Of a stretch of DNA of 64,000 nt, positions 55,064 through 63,748 are shown piece by piece. The position numbers and the translations under genes are program-made. Each line of letters begins with the position of its first letter. Position 1 is the first letter of the stretch. Source of the stretch: Bacillus sp. FSL K6-3431 (GTDB lineage Bacteria; Bacillota; Bacilli; Bacillales; Bacillaceae_C); the NCBI RefSeq assembly GCF_038002605.1, contig NZ_JBBOCT010000001.1, positions 4,154,001 through 4,218,000 of the forward strand. Direction: 5' to 3'. The notes under the pieces were generated by a model that had not been told where the DNA came from, searched no databases, and worked only from the letters and a program-made list of their open reading frames with translations.

Positions 55064-56179
55064 ATGTTTACTAACACCGTCATCCGCACACGTAAAACAC
55101 TTGATAAAATACAACCATATTCTCCCGGAAAGCCGATATGGGAATTACAACTTGAACTGGGCCTGGAAGGCGTTATTAAAATGGCATCAAATGAGAATGC
55201 CTTAGGTCCGTCAATCAAAGCGGTTGAAGCAATTACACGCAATGTTACGCAAATAAATCGTTATCCAGATGCTGACGCTGTCCGCTTAAAAGAAATGATA
55301 GCATTGAACTTGAATCTTAGGCAAGAGCAATTAATCATAACAAATGGTGCAGATGAACTGATTACGCTTATCTCGGAAACATTTTTAGAAGCAGGTGATG
55401 AAATAGTCGTGCCATTTCCTGCTTTCAGCGAATACGAATTTGGAGCGCATTTAATGGGGGGGAAAGTTGTTCACGTTGCACTTGGAGAACTTTTTGAGTA
55501 TGAGGTTGAACCTATATTGTCGGTAATTACAAATCGGACCAAAATTGTCTATATTTGTTCACCAAACAACCCAACAGGTACTTATCTTCCGAAAAAGTCG
55601 CTCGAACACCTTTTAAAGAGCTTGCCTAAAAACGTTCTAGTTGTGTTTGATGCAGCATATTGGCACTATGCTACTGCTGAAGACTATACGAATGGTATAG
55701 AATATATTACATTAAATTACCCAGTTATCGTGCTGCAAACTTTTTCGAAAATATATGGACTTGCAGGGGTTAGAGTAGGGTTTGGGGCAGCCCGAGAAGA
55801 TATTATTCAAAGTATATTAAAGGTGAAAGAACCTTTTAACGTCAATTCTCTTGCTCAAGCTGCAGCGGTTGCAGCGGTGATGGATGACGAGCATGTAAAT
55901 AAATCTAAGAAGTTGAATTCTCAAGGCAGAAATCAACTATATAAAGCTTTTTCAAATATGAATCTACGATATATAGAAAGTATGAGTAATTTTATTCTTG
56001 TGAAAATTGGTCCAGAGGCCGAATCTTTTTATAATCAATTGCTCCTAAGAGGAATTATCGTCCGTTACGGAGCTATTTGGGGACTTCCGGAATACATTCG
56101 AATTTCACTAGGTACATTAGAGGAGAATAGAGTATTAATAAAAGCAATGAACTCGATACTTAATGAAGTTGCATGGTGA
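55064..56179 (+). CDS. hisC: Histidinol-phosphate aminotransferase-like enzyme (HisC)
   Basis: 371-aa class I/II aminotransferase. PYSPGKPIWELQLELG and KMASNENALGPS at the N-terminus are HisC hallmarks. SPNNPTGTYLP and the PLP lysine K229 (TFSKIYGLAGVRVGFG) follow. It converts imidazole-acetol phosphate to histidinol phosphate; Bacillus HisC also transaminates aromatic keto acids. It lies away from any his or aro gene, so it may be a second copy. AAAGGGCG lies before ATG 55064. The ctaG start follows 4 bp after the stop. Confidence 0.85.
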   Translation: MFTNTVIRTRKTLDKIQPYSPGKPIWELQLELGLEGVIKMASNENALGPSIKAVEAITRNVTQINRYPDADAVRLKEMIALNLNLRQEQLIITNGADELITLISETFLEAGDEIVVPFPAFSEYEFGAHLMGGKVVHVALGELFEYEVEPILSVITNRTKIVYICSPNNPTGTYLPKKSLEHLLKSLPKNVLVVFDAAYWHYATAEDYTNGIEYITLNYPVIVLQTFSKIYGLAGVRVGFGAAREDIIQSILKVKEPFNVNSLAQAAAVAAVMDDEHVNKSKKLNSQGRNQLYKAFSNMNLRYIESMSNFILVKIGPEAESFYNQLLLRGIIVRYGAIWGLPEYIRISLGTLEENRVLIKAMNSILNEVAW

Positions 56180-56183
56180 TAAT

Positions 56184-57089
56184 ATGATTATTTTCTATTT
56201 ATTTGACTTTGTTTCACTATGGAGCCCATTTTTCGCATTATATATGCTTTTAATAATATTAGCTTATTATTTCATTACTGTAAGATATAGAAAATACTTT
56301 AAAGAGAGTACGCCTCTTGCGAAAAAACAGGCAATTTCATTTATTTTATTTATTGTCCTCTTATATATCATAAAGGGATCGCCAATTGATTTGATGAGTC
56401 ACATGATGTTAACGATGCATATGCTTCAGATGGCATTTTTGCTTTTAATCCTACCCATTTTATTTATTAAGGGGATACCAAATTGGCTTTGGAGAGTGGT
56501 ATTAAATAATAGAATCATAAAAGCTTTGGTTCGGTTCTTTACAAAACCGGTAATTGCATTACTTCTATTCAATGCAATGTTTTCGCTTTATCATATACCG
56601 CTTATTCTTGATTTTTCAAAGACAAGTAACTTTTACCACGCTTTAATTCACACATTATTATTCTTGCTCGCGATTTTAATGTATTGGCCTTTGCTTAATA
56701 GTTTGGAAGAGTACAATACCATGTCGGGTCTACAAAAGGTAGGCTATATTTTTGCCAACGGTATGTTAATGCTACCCCCTTGTGCACTTATTATCTTTGC
56801 GGACACACCTTTATATGCAACATACTCTGATCCTGAAACCTGGATAAATGCACTTTCTTTATGTGCGACACCATCTTCAATGGCTGGATTGGGTTCAGTT
56901 GGACCAGAGATACTAGAGATGTTTAATCCATTAGGACTCCTATATGACCAACAGCTTGGCGGAATTATTATGAAGGCTGTCCAAGAAACTGTATATGGCA
57001 TCATATTAGCTATGATTTTTAGAGCGTGGTATCGCAAAGAGCAAGAAATAAGCGATCATGAAGAAAACACACCTTTACTGCAAAGGTAA
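56184..57089 (+). CDS. ctaG: CtaG-family cytochrome oxidase assembly protein
   Basis: 301-aa membrane protein with about seven hydrophobic spans, of the caa3_CtaG family. It contains LWSPFFALYMLLII at the N-terminus, and HMMLTMHMLQM and YHALIHTLLFL with the histidines usual for this family. B. subtilis CtaG supports formation of active cytochrome caa3. I start at ATG 56184 (GGTGATA upstream); an in-frame ATG at 56163 lies inside hisC. Its position directly after hisC suggests cotranscription but no shared function. Confidence 0.85.
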   Translation: MIIFYLFDFVSLWSPFFALYMLLIILAYYFITVRYRKYFKESTPLAKKQAISFILFIVLLYIIKGSPIDLMSHMMLTMHMLQMAFLLLILPILFIKGIPNWLWRVVLNNRIIKALVRFFTKPVIALLLFNAMFSLYHIPLILDFSKTSNFYHALIHTLLFLLAILMYWPLLNSLEEYNTMSGLQKVGYIFANGMLMLPPCALIIFADTPLYATYSDPETWINALSLCATPSSMAGLGSVGPEILEMFNPLGLLYDQQLGGIIMKAVQETVYGIILAMIFRAWYRKEQEISDHEENTPLLQR

Positions 57090-57112
57090 ACAATGAATAT
57101 CGAGGTATATCA

Positions 57113-57220
57113 ATGACCAATGCTTCTAAAAACGTGCTCGTTACAGTCGTTCAGGCGGCGTCTGTCATCATGAATGAAAAAGCCATTGAGCATACACATC
57201 CGAAAGTCAAAAAAAGTTGA
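57113..57220 (+). pseudogene. Truncated nitrilase N-terminus
   Basis: A 35-codon frame (GAGG before ATG 57113) reads VLVTVVQAASVIMNEKA, which matches the first beta-strand and helix of nitrilase-family C-N hydrolases (usually VAVVQAAPVFLDKEA). It stops at TGA 57218 before any of the Glu-Lys-Cys catalytic residues. It is either a relic or a very short peptide gene. Confidence 0.45.
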
Positions 57221-57251
57221 TGAATGAAAATAAGTAGTGGAGGAATGTAAG

Positions 57252-58556
57252 TTGAACTTGAACGATCTTGCAGCTCAACTGAAAGAAGCTATAAAAAATG
57301 AAAATTTATATATTTACGAAATGTTATCGCCGTTAGGAAAGAAACTATATTATCCAAAAGGCATACTGAGTCAAAGTTCAGAAGCCATCGAGAAGGCAAA
57401 CCGCTTTAATGCCACTATCGGTATTGCTACAGAAGAAAATGAGCCTATGTACTTTCAACATATTCAAGAGCATTTTATGGGATATGATCCCAAAGATATT
57501 TATCCATATGCACCACCTGCAGGCAAACAAGAGTTAAGGACGGCATGGAAAGAAAAAATAATAAAAGACAATCCTAATCTACGAAATGAAGTCTTTGGAT
57601 TGCCTATTGTCACCAATGCACTTACTCATGGTTTGAGTATCGCTGCGGATCTGTTTACAGATATTGGTGATTCGGTTTTAGTGCCTGATAAATATTGGGG
57701 AAACTACCAATCGATATTTCATATTCGAAGAGGTGCTAACTTAATAACTTACCCTCTTTTTAATGATAATGGGGAGTTTGATGTTTCCGCTTTTAAAGAT
57801 ACTCTATTCAAACAAAAAACAGCAGGGAAAGCAGTAGTTTTATTGAATTTCCCGAATAATCCCACTGGCTATTCTCCGTATTCTAAAGAAGTGGAAGGCA
57901 TTATTACTGCTCTATACGAGGCAGCTCAAGAAGAATTGAATATTGTGGTGATTCTGGATGATGCATACTTCGGCTTGTTCTATGAAGACTCTGTAAAAGA
58001 ATCTTTATTCGGTTATTTATCAGGTTTACATCCGCGGATCCTGCCCATCAAAATAGATGGTGCGACAAAAGAAAACTATGTTTGGGGACTAAGAGTAGGT
58101 TTTATCACATTTGCGTCCGAAAGTCCTGTTATCTTGGAAGCTTTAGAACAGAAAACAAAGGGATTGATACGTGGAACAGTTTCTAGCGGTTCGCATTTGT
58201 CTCAAACCGTCATTTTGAAGTCACTCCAATCAAAAGAATTTGATCTGGAAAAACAGCAAAAATACAAGATTATGGAGCGAAGAGCGAAGAAGGTAATACA
58301 GGTACTAAACCAAGAAAAGTATAATAACTACTGGTCTTGTTACCCTTTCAATTCCGGTTATTTTATGTGTTTGCAGCTAAAAACTGTCGACGCGGAAGAA
58401 TTAAGGGTGCATTTACTAAATCAATATGGAGTAGGTACAATCGCTATTAATTCTACCGATTTAAGAATTGCCTTCTCCTGTGTGGAAGAACGAAATATTG
58501 AGGAACTATTTGATCTTATTTACAAAGGTATAAAAGATCTATTAGCATTCGTGTGA
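57252..58556 (+). CDS. Class I/II PLP-dependent aminotransferase
   Basis: 434-aa fold-type I enzyme. It contains NFPNNPTGYSPY, VILDDAYFGLFYED and the PLP lysine K273 in GATKENYVWGLRVGF. The TKEN-W-GLR-G arrangement differs from the usual SKxx(A/G)xxGxRxG, so it is not a standard aspartate or alanine aminotransferase; the amino donor is unknown. The start is TTG 57252 behind GGAGG (57239-57243); GTG 57237 overlaps that site. A terminator follows at 58584. The decayed nitrilase upstream suggests local gene loss. Confidence 0.75.
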   Translation: MNLNDLAAQLKEAIKNENLYIYEMLSPLGKKLYYPKGILSQSSEAIEKANRFNATIGIATEENEPMYFQHIQEHFMGYDPKDIYPYAPPAGKQELRTAWKEKIIKDNPNLRNEVFGLPIVTNALTHGLSIAADLFTDIGDSVLVPDKYWGNYQSIFHIRRGANLITYPLFNDNGEFDVSAFKDTLFKQKTAGKAVVLLNFPNNPTGYSPYSKEVEGIITALYEAAQEELNIVVILDDAYFGLFYEDSVKESLFGYLSGLHPRILPIKIDGATKENYVWGLRVGFITFASESPVILEALEQKTKGLIRGTVSSGSHLSQTVILKSLQSKEFDLEKQQKYKIMERRAKKVIQVLNQEKYNNYWSCYPFNSGYFMCLQLKTVDAEELRVHLLNQYGVGTIAINSTDLRIAFSCVEERNIEELFDLIYKGIKDLLAFV

Positions 58557-58583
58557 TAAATTTATTACATTTTTATATAGTCT

Positions 58584-58617
58584 GGTGATGGATTTACGTC
58601 TATCATCTGTTTTTTTG
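58584..58617 (+). terminator. Terminator after the aminotransferase
   Basis: GGTGATGGA (58584-58592) pairs with TCTATCATC (58599-58607, two G-U pairs), followed by TGTTTTTTT. Confidence 0.75.
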
Positions 58618-58755
58618 ACTGCTTAAATAAAATTACTAGCTAGTAGGTAATGAGGGTTTTATCTTGAAGAAATACGTATCAACTTTATTAAGTTTAGGAT
58701 TTTCCCAATGCTTTGTGCCTGCCCGTCTATTGAAATTAATAATAGAGCTGATTAA

Positions 58756-58978
58756 TATTTATCGCAGATTAACGGGCAGTAAAACCCTCACTTCAAGGAT
58801 TTGAGTAAAAACAATGAAGAGTAAATGGGGATCAACTGCCCGTAAAGGCCCGATTGGTTTAGGCCTACTGGATGTTGGTCACTCAGGCGTTGCCGCAGGA
58901 CGCGGGGACCTTAGCTAAGTTCCTTAACAATCAGTGAGGGATGATAGAAAAACCCCACTGATTGAAGTTTCACTTTAT
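58756..58978. repeat. Structured repeat, copy 2 (partly decayed)
   Basis: It is near-identical in layout to the copy at 44465. It begins with the same 17 bases that form the end of mmgE (TATTTATCGCAGATTAA) and ends with TTTCACTTTAT. Hairpins I and III are kept, but the right arm of hairpin II is damaged (GCTAAGT instead of GCCTGAGT) and inner C/G runs are shortened. Carrying the mmgE tail implies it was copied from the mmgE-prpB locus. Confidence 0.8.
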
Positions 58979-59238
58979 GGTCAAAAGCAAATGAATGTAT
59001 ATAAATTTGATTGGACTTACCAACAGTATGAATGTAATTCATGAAAGAATTACTATTAAGTATTTTTAGTATCAAAAAAAGTAAAGAATGTTTCATATAT
59101 CATTGGGTAATCGTTATTATAAATTCGTAAACGAGTGATGGACAAGAAGCATTTAGAGTACTAATAGGTTATCTTTTTCAGGGGACTACTTGATCAGTGG
59201 TCCTTTTTGAGTTGTTTATTCCCACCGATAATCAACTA

Positions 59239-59356
59239 TCATTATAATCTTTATCCAAAAACATCATAATGAAAGCGATGTAAATAAAATTATTGACATA
59301 ATACATTATAATGTTATCATGTAATTAAGATATTATTTACAAATACATCATAATGA
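59239..59356 (+). promoter_or_regulatory. Promoter and multi-site operator of the GntR-PTS operon
   Basis: TTGACA (59293-59298) and TATCAT (59315-59320), 16 bp apart, form a sigma-A-type promoter. The spacer holds the perfect palindrome ACATTATAATGT (59303-59314). Related 12-mers occur at 59239-59250 (TCATTATAATCT), 59261-59272 and 59345-59356 (both ACATCATAATGA). The last one overlaps the region just before the gntR ribosome binding site. This arrangement suits autorepression by the GntR protein, an inference. Confidence 0.65.
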
Positions 59357-59367
59357 AAGGGCGGGGG

Positions 59368-60126
59368 ATGTTGCAAAAACAAACGTTAAGTAACAAATCG
59401 AAGTTACCTTTGTATAAACAATTGAAAATTTCCCTAATGAAATATATAGAAGAAAATCTATTAGAAGGGGATGTTCTACCAATTGAGCCTGAGATCGAAA
59501 AGATGTATGGTGTGAGTCGGATTACGGTTCGAAGGACAATTGACGAATTGGTAGCAGATGGAATAGTTAAGAAGATTCAAGGGCGGGGTACATTTGTAGA
59601 GTCAAAAAGTATAGTACAGACTGCTGGGACAATTACTAGTTGGACCGAAGAAATGCGACATAAAGGGAAAAAAACTCATACTGAAAACTTGGTGTTCATG
59701 GAGATTGATCCTACACCTAAACTAAAAAAAGAATTACAACTTACTTCTAATGAAAAAGTACTTTGCCTAAAAAGGATACGCTTTGCTAATGGGGAACCTA
59801 TTGCCATTATGATCAATTATATGCGTGCTAAATTTGTTCCAAATCTACTTGAAAATGGACTTCAGGGAGAATCATTGTATGAAACTCTGGAGGAAGAGTA
59901 CGATATCCGTCTTAACAAAGCACACGAACGAATTCAAGCTAGAATTGCGACTGATTTTGAAGCCATTGAGCTAAGGATACCACCTCAGTCTGCTTTGCTC
60001 CATTTAACTAGACTATCTTTTTTGGAAGATGGCACTCCATTTGAGCTAGTCGAGATGTCGAATAGAGGGGACCGTTATCAATACTCCATTGACTTGGATG
60101 GAAGGAATAAAACAAAAACGTTTTAA
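59368..60126 (+). CDS. GntR-family (HutC/UTRA) transcriptional regulator
   Basis: 252-aa regulator with an N-terminal GntR winged helix (about 12-80; YGVSRITVRRTIDELVADG) and a C-terminal UTRA sensor domain (about 95-245; LHLTRLSFLEDGTPFELVEM). UTRA domains bind sugar phosphates or similar ligands, so the inducer is probably the phosphorylated product of the PTS encoded next. The start is ATG 59368 after AAAGGGCGGGGG; ATG 59353 lies within an operator copy. It is the first gene of the operon. Confidence 0.88.
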   Translation: MLQKQTLSNKSKLPLYKQLKISLMKYIEENLLEGDVLPIEPEIEKMYGVSRITVRRTIDELVADGIVKKIQGRGTFVESKSIVQTAGTITSWTEEMRHKGKKTHTENLVFMEIDPTPKLKKELQLTSNEKVLCLKRIRFANGEPIAIMINYMRAKFVPNLLENGLQGESLYETLEEEYDIRLNKAHERIQARIATDFEAIELRIPPQSALLHLTRLSFLEDGTPFELVEMSNRGDRYQYSIDLDGRNKTKTF

Positions 60127-60144
60127 TGAAAGGAATGAAAGACA

Positions 60145-60576
60145 ATGCTAACCCTATCTGAAGGTTTAATTGAATTAGATGTCAAAGCCTCAGACGCTGA
60201 GGATGCGATAAGAAAAGCAGGACAACTATTAGTAAATGAAGGACTAGCGGAAGAAAGATATGTAGATGCAATGGTCAAGGGATTTCAAGATATAGGTCCA
60301 TATATTGTTATCGCACCAAATATTGCATTTCCACATGCTAGACCTGAATTGGGTGCCAAAGGCAAAGGGGTTTCAATGATTAGATTAAGTGAGCCTGTTG
60401 TTTTTGGTCACCCGACAAATGATCCAATTACACTAGTTTGTGCGCTATGTGGTACAGATAATACGAGCCATATCGAAATGCTTCAGGCACTTGCGAATGT
60501 ACTAAGAGATGAGGAAAAGCTTGACATCATCATGAATAAGGCAATTTCAAAGCAGGAAATTATATCTATTATTTAA
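60145..60576 (+). CDS. PTS EIIA component, ascorbate-like (UlaC/SgaA type)
   Basis: 143-aa EIIA of the mannitol/fructose-fold family. The phosphorylated histidine is H64 in AFPHARPE. It accepts phosphate from HPr-His-P and passes it to the EIIB encoded next. Together with the small EIIB and the UlaA-like EIIC this is an L-ascorbate-family PTS. The sugar need not be ascorbate, since no ulaD, ulaE, ulaF or ulaG gene is present here. Confidence 0.88.
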   Translation: MLTLSEGLIELDVKASDAEDAIRKAGQLLVNEGLAEERYVDAMVKGFQDIGPYIVIAPNIAFPHARPELGAKGKGVSMIRLSEPVVFGHPTNDPITLVCALCGTDNTSHIEMLQALANVLRDEEKLDIIMNKAISKQEIISII

Positions 60577-60597
60577 ATTATGAGGAGGATGTTTTAT

Positions 60598-60882
60598 ATG
60601 AAAATTGTAACCGTTTGCGGAATGGGATTTGGAACTAGTTTAATGCTACTTATGGATATTCAGTCTATTGCCAAGGGTCATGGTTATGAATTAGATGGAG
60701 AAGCAGTTGATTTAGGATCGGCGAAAGGAAAGCCATGCGATTTCATGGTGGCATCCAGTGAAATATCTGCAGAGTTGATAGATGAACCTGTGGAAGTAAT
60801 CTCTATTAATAATTTATTAGATAAAGAAGAAATTGAAAGTAAGGTCATGCCAGTCATTCAAAAACTAGCCAAAAAGGGGTAA
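60598..60882 (+). CDS. PTS EIIB component, ascorbate-like (UlaB/SgaB type)
   Basis: 94-aa EIIB. The phosphocysteine is C7 in the P-loop VCGMGFGTS right after the first beta-strand (MKIVTV). The start is ATG 60598 behind AGGAGG (60583-60588); the open frame back to 60580 overlaps that site. It transfers phosphate from EIIA to the sugar bound by EIIC. It lies between the EIIA and EIIC genes with short spacers. Confidence 0.88.
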   Translation: MKIVTVCGMGFGTSLMLLMDIQSIAKGHGYELDGEAVDLGSAKGKPCDFMVASSEISAELIDEPVEVISINNLLDKEEIESKVMPVIQKLAKKG

Positions 60883-60888
60883 TGAAAT

Positions 60889-62157
60889 ATGTTAGATACC
60901 ATTGTATCGATTTTAAGTAATCCAGCTATCATATTAGGGTTAATCGCCTTAGTTGGATTAGTTGCCCTCAGAAAATCAACTTCTGACATTATTAAAGGAA
61001 CGCTAAAAACCATTTTCGGTTTTATCATTTTGCAACAAGGATCTAATATTATTGTATCAGCGCTGCTACCGTTTAGTACCATGTTCACTGAAGCATTTGG
61101 TTTGACGGGCATAGTAGCCGAGGATAATGCATTGGTTGCTGCTGTACAAACTGTATTAGGAAAAGAAACGGCTTTAATCTTAGTGTTTGCGTTTTTAATA
61201 AACTTATTGATTGCAAGAGTAACGAAATGGAAATATATCTTTCTCACAGGCCATATGATGTTCTCGTTCGCAGGTACAATGGCTATCGTCTTTAACCAAA
61301 TGGGCTTATCTAGTACAACTACCATTGTTCTAGGTTCCGTTATTCAAGGGATTTCAATGGTCCTTTTCCCTGCTATTTCTCAACCATTTGTTCGTAAAAT
61401 TACGGGCAATGATAATATTGCATTTGGCTTCTGGGGAAGTTCATGGATTAGCATGTCAGGATGGATTGGCGGTAAGCTAGGAAATAAAAAGCATTCTACG
61501 GAAGATGTCAAAGTACCAAAATCACTTGATTTCTTAAAAGATATGAGTATTCTAATGGGAATCATTATGATTGTAATCTATTTATTTACTGCCATGTTTG
61601 TCGATTCCGCAACAATGAATGAAATATCAGGAGGAACAAACTTATTTCAGTTTGCCTTAATGAATGCCCTAACATTTGTTGCAGGTATTCTAATACTTCT
61701 ACAAGGTGTGCGCATGTTTCTCGGTGAGATTGTTCCTGCATTTAAAGGGGTAGGAGAGAAAATAGTTCCAGGCGCAAAACCTGCACTAGACGTTCCGATT
61801 TTCTTCTCTTTTGCTCCAATTGCTGTAACAATCGGCTTCCTTTCAGCGTTAGTAGGAGGACTTTTGGTTACAGTGATATCAGGTATATTACCAGTAGTTG
61901 TTTTACCTTCGGTTATCGGATTATTTTTCATGGGTGGTGCTGCTGGAGTTTTCGGTAATGCGACTGGTGGAAGACGTGGGGCAATCATTGCGGGACTCTT
62001 CTTAGGGATTTCGTGGTCATTACTCGTAGCACTTGCATATCCGTTAGTTGATATGACCGCTTATGGTGTTGAAGGGCTTTGGTTTGCGTCACCAGATGCG
62101 ATTATCGTGGTTGTATTAATAAGATTAATAGGAATGTTATTCGGGATAGGGTTATAA
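60889..62157 (+). CDS. PTS EIIC permease, ascorbate-like (UlaA/SgaT family)
   Basis: 422-aa membrane permease with about 11 hydrophobic spans. KSTSDIIKGTLKTIFGFIILQQGS near the N-terminus and the glycine-rich FFMGGAAGVFGNATGGRRGA near residue 350 are typical of UlaA-family EIIC. It imports and presents the sugar to EIIB for phosphorylation. It starts 6 bp after the EIIB stop, so the two are coupled. Three PTS subunits are thus complete. Confidence 0.88.
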   Translation: MLDTIVSILSNPAIILGLIALVGLVALRKSTSDIIKGTLKTIFGFIILQQGSNIIVSALLPFSTMFTEAFGLTGIVAEDNALVAAVQTVLGKETALILVFAFLINLLIARVTKWKYIFLTGHMMFSFAGTMAIVFNQMGLSSTTTIVLGSVIQGISMVLFPAISQPFVRKITGNDNIAFGFWGSSWISMSGWIGGKLGNKKHSTEDVKVPKSLDFLKDMSILMGIIMIVIYLFTAMFVDSATMNEISGGTNLFQFALMNALTFVAGILILLQGVRMFLGEIVPAFKGVGEKIVPGAKPALDVPIFFSFAPIAVTIGFLSALVGGLLVTVISGILPVVVLPSVIGLFFMGGAAGVFGNATGGRRGAIIAGLFLGISWSLLVALAYPLVDMTAYGVEGLWFASPDAIIVVVLIRLIGMLFGIGL

Positions 62158-62190
62158 GGCCAAGATTATAACATATAGGAGGAATTATTG

Positions 62191-63111
62191 ATGGGAAAAG
62201 TGAGAACAGTTTTAGGCGATATAGATGCAAAAGATCTTGGGTTTACTTACAGTCATGAACATTTATGGACTTGCCCACCTTCAGGTCAAAAAGATCGTGA
62301 TTTAGAGCTTTCAAACTACGAAGCCTCTACTAGTGAACTTTTGAGATTTAAAAGGGCTGGGGGAAATACATTAGTAGAAGCTTCTACCTTAGATTATGGA
62401 AGAGATGCATCCAAACTAAAACGGATGGCAGCCGAAACCGGTGTGAATGTTGTTGCAACTACAGGTTTTAATAAGCATATTTATTTCCCGGCATGGGTAG
62501 AGGCCTTAACAATGGAAGAAATTCAAGAAAAATTAGTAAGAGACGTAACAATTGGCATGGACGGAACAGATGCAAAAGCTGGGTTTTTAAAAGCTGGATC
62601 CTGGGATCAATTAATACATCCTCTGGAGGAAAAAGTTACTAGAGCTGTTTCCCGGGCCCAAAAGGAAACAGGGGCACCTGTTTGGCTGCATACGGAAGCA
62701 GGAACAATGGGTGAAGAAATGCTTGATATTTTGGAAGAAGAGCAAATCGATCTATCAAAAGTGGCAGTGGGCCATAGTGATCGAAATGCGGATCCATATT
62801 ATCATTTACAACTTGCCAAAAGAGGGGCATATGTTCAATTTGACGGGGTAAGTAAAATAAAATATTATCCTGACAGCGTTAGAGTGGAGCTCATTAAAAA
62901 TATGATTGAAAACGGATATGTGAAACAACTACTTATTTCTGCCGATATGGGACGACAAGTTTATTTACAAGCCTATGGTGGAGGGCCTGGATTTGAATAC
63001 ATCTTGAAAAAGTTCATTCCACGTTTATTAGATGAAGGGGTAAGCCGAGATGATATTCATACAATCTTTGTAGAAAATCCTGCCCGTTGGTTAGGGCAAT
63101 TTGAAGGGTGA
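62191..63111 (+). CDS. Phosphotriesterase-family metal hydrolase (Php-like)
   Basis: 306-aa amidohydrolase-superfamily protein of the phosphotriesterase homology group. Metal ligands are H22xH24 (YSHEHL), a lysine in AGFLKAGS that could be carbamylated, histidines in WLHTEAG and VGHSDRN, and an aspartate in ISADMGR. Known relatives include Php and lactonases. Between a PTS and a KDPG-type aldolase it probably opens a phosphorylated lactone or cleaves a sugar-phosphate ester; this is inference. ATG 62191 follows AGGAGG; the TTG just ahead at 62188 is less likely. Confidence 0.85.
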   Translation: MGKVRTVLGDIDAKDLGFTYSHEHLWTCPPSGQKDRDLELSNYEASTSELLRFKRAGGNTLVEASTLDYGRDASKLKRMAAETGVNVVATTGFNKHIYFPAWVEALTMEEIQEKLVRDVTIGMDGTDAKAGFLKAGSWDQLIHPLEEKVTRAVSRAQKETGAPVWLHTEAGTMGEEMLDILEEEQIDLSKVAVGHSDRNADPYYHLQLAKRGAYVQFDGVSKIKYYPDSVRVELIKNMIENGYVKQLLISADMGRQVYLQAYGGGPGFEYILKKFIPRLLDEGVSRDDIHTIFVENPARWLGQFEG

Positions 63112-63116
63112 ATAAA

Positions 63117-63743
63117 ATGACGACATTAAAAAATGGAGCAATCTGTGCCATTCTTCGCGGGGTAGATCCCGAAGATGCTATCGCAATTACAGAAACCTTA
63201 GTTGAAAATGGAATTACTATGCTTGAAGTGTCACTTAGTGAGGAAGAAAAAGCGCTTGGCTGTATTCAAAATATCCGTTCCACCTTTCAAGATGCTGTTT
63301 TTTTAGGAGCAGGTACCGTTATTCATCCACATCAGGTTGATCTTGTATTAGAAGCAGGTGCAAAATATATTATCACTCCAGGGTGGGATAGAGAGTTAGT
63401 GCGCTATGTAAAATCAAAGCAAGTAGATGTATTCCCAGGTGTTTTTACTCCGGGAGAGATTATGCAAGCCTCTCAAGATGGAGTAAATGTGGTGAAGCTA
63501 TTTCCAGCAAATGCACTTGGGGTATCTTATGTAAAAAGTCTTCAAGGACCTTTTCCAAAGGTGCATATTATGGGAGTAGGCGGCATTGATTTAACAAATC
63601 TAAACGATTATTATGATGCAGGGTGTTCTTCATTTGCTATTGGAAGCGATCTTGTGCCAAGAGGTGCTACGACAAAAGACTTGAAGGCCATTGGACAAAA
63701 AGCAAAACAGTATGTAGAGCTTATGCAAAAGCTAGGGAGCTGA
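63117..63743 (+). CDS. KDPG/KHG-type class I aldolase
   Basis: 208-aa TIM-barrel aldolase of the Eda/DgoA family. The general base glutamate sits in MLEVSLSEEE (family LEVTLRT) and the Schiff-base lysine in VVKLFPANALG; GAGTVIHPHQV and ITPGWD are also family segments. It should split a 2-keto-3-deoxy sugar acid (phosphate) into pyruvate and an aldehyde. ATG 63117 has AAGGGTGA upstream, which overlaps the stop of the hydrolase gene. GTG 63108 is an alternative start. Confidence 0.88.
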   Translation: MTTLKNGAICAILRGVDPEDAIAITETLVENGITMLEVSLSEEEKALGCIQNIRSTFQDAVFLGAGTVIHPHQVDLVLEAGAKYIITPGWDRELVRYVKSKQVDVFPGVFTPGEIMQASQDGVNVVKLFPANALGVSYVKSLQGPFPKVHIMGVGGIDLTNLNDYYDAGCSSFAIGSDLVPRGATTKDLKAIGQKAKQYVELMQKLGS

Positions 63744-63748
63744 TTTAT

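Larger units (their letters stand above)
58557..59367. other. Long non-coding interval holding repeat copy 2 and the GntR control region
   Basis: About 810 bp with no supportable gene. It contains, in order, the terminator above, the second structured repeat (58756-58978), an orphan terminator-like hairpin (GGACTAC / GTGGTCC near 59183-59202 followed by T5) with no gene before it, and the operator array of the PTS operon (59239-59356). Short frames here are under 45 codons and lack ribosome binding sites. Confidence 0.6.

Noticed and set aside
58911..59096. Minus-strand 61-codon frame
   Set aside because: It lies partly in repeat copy 2 and has no domain or ribosome binding site.
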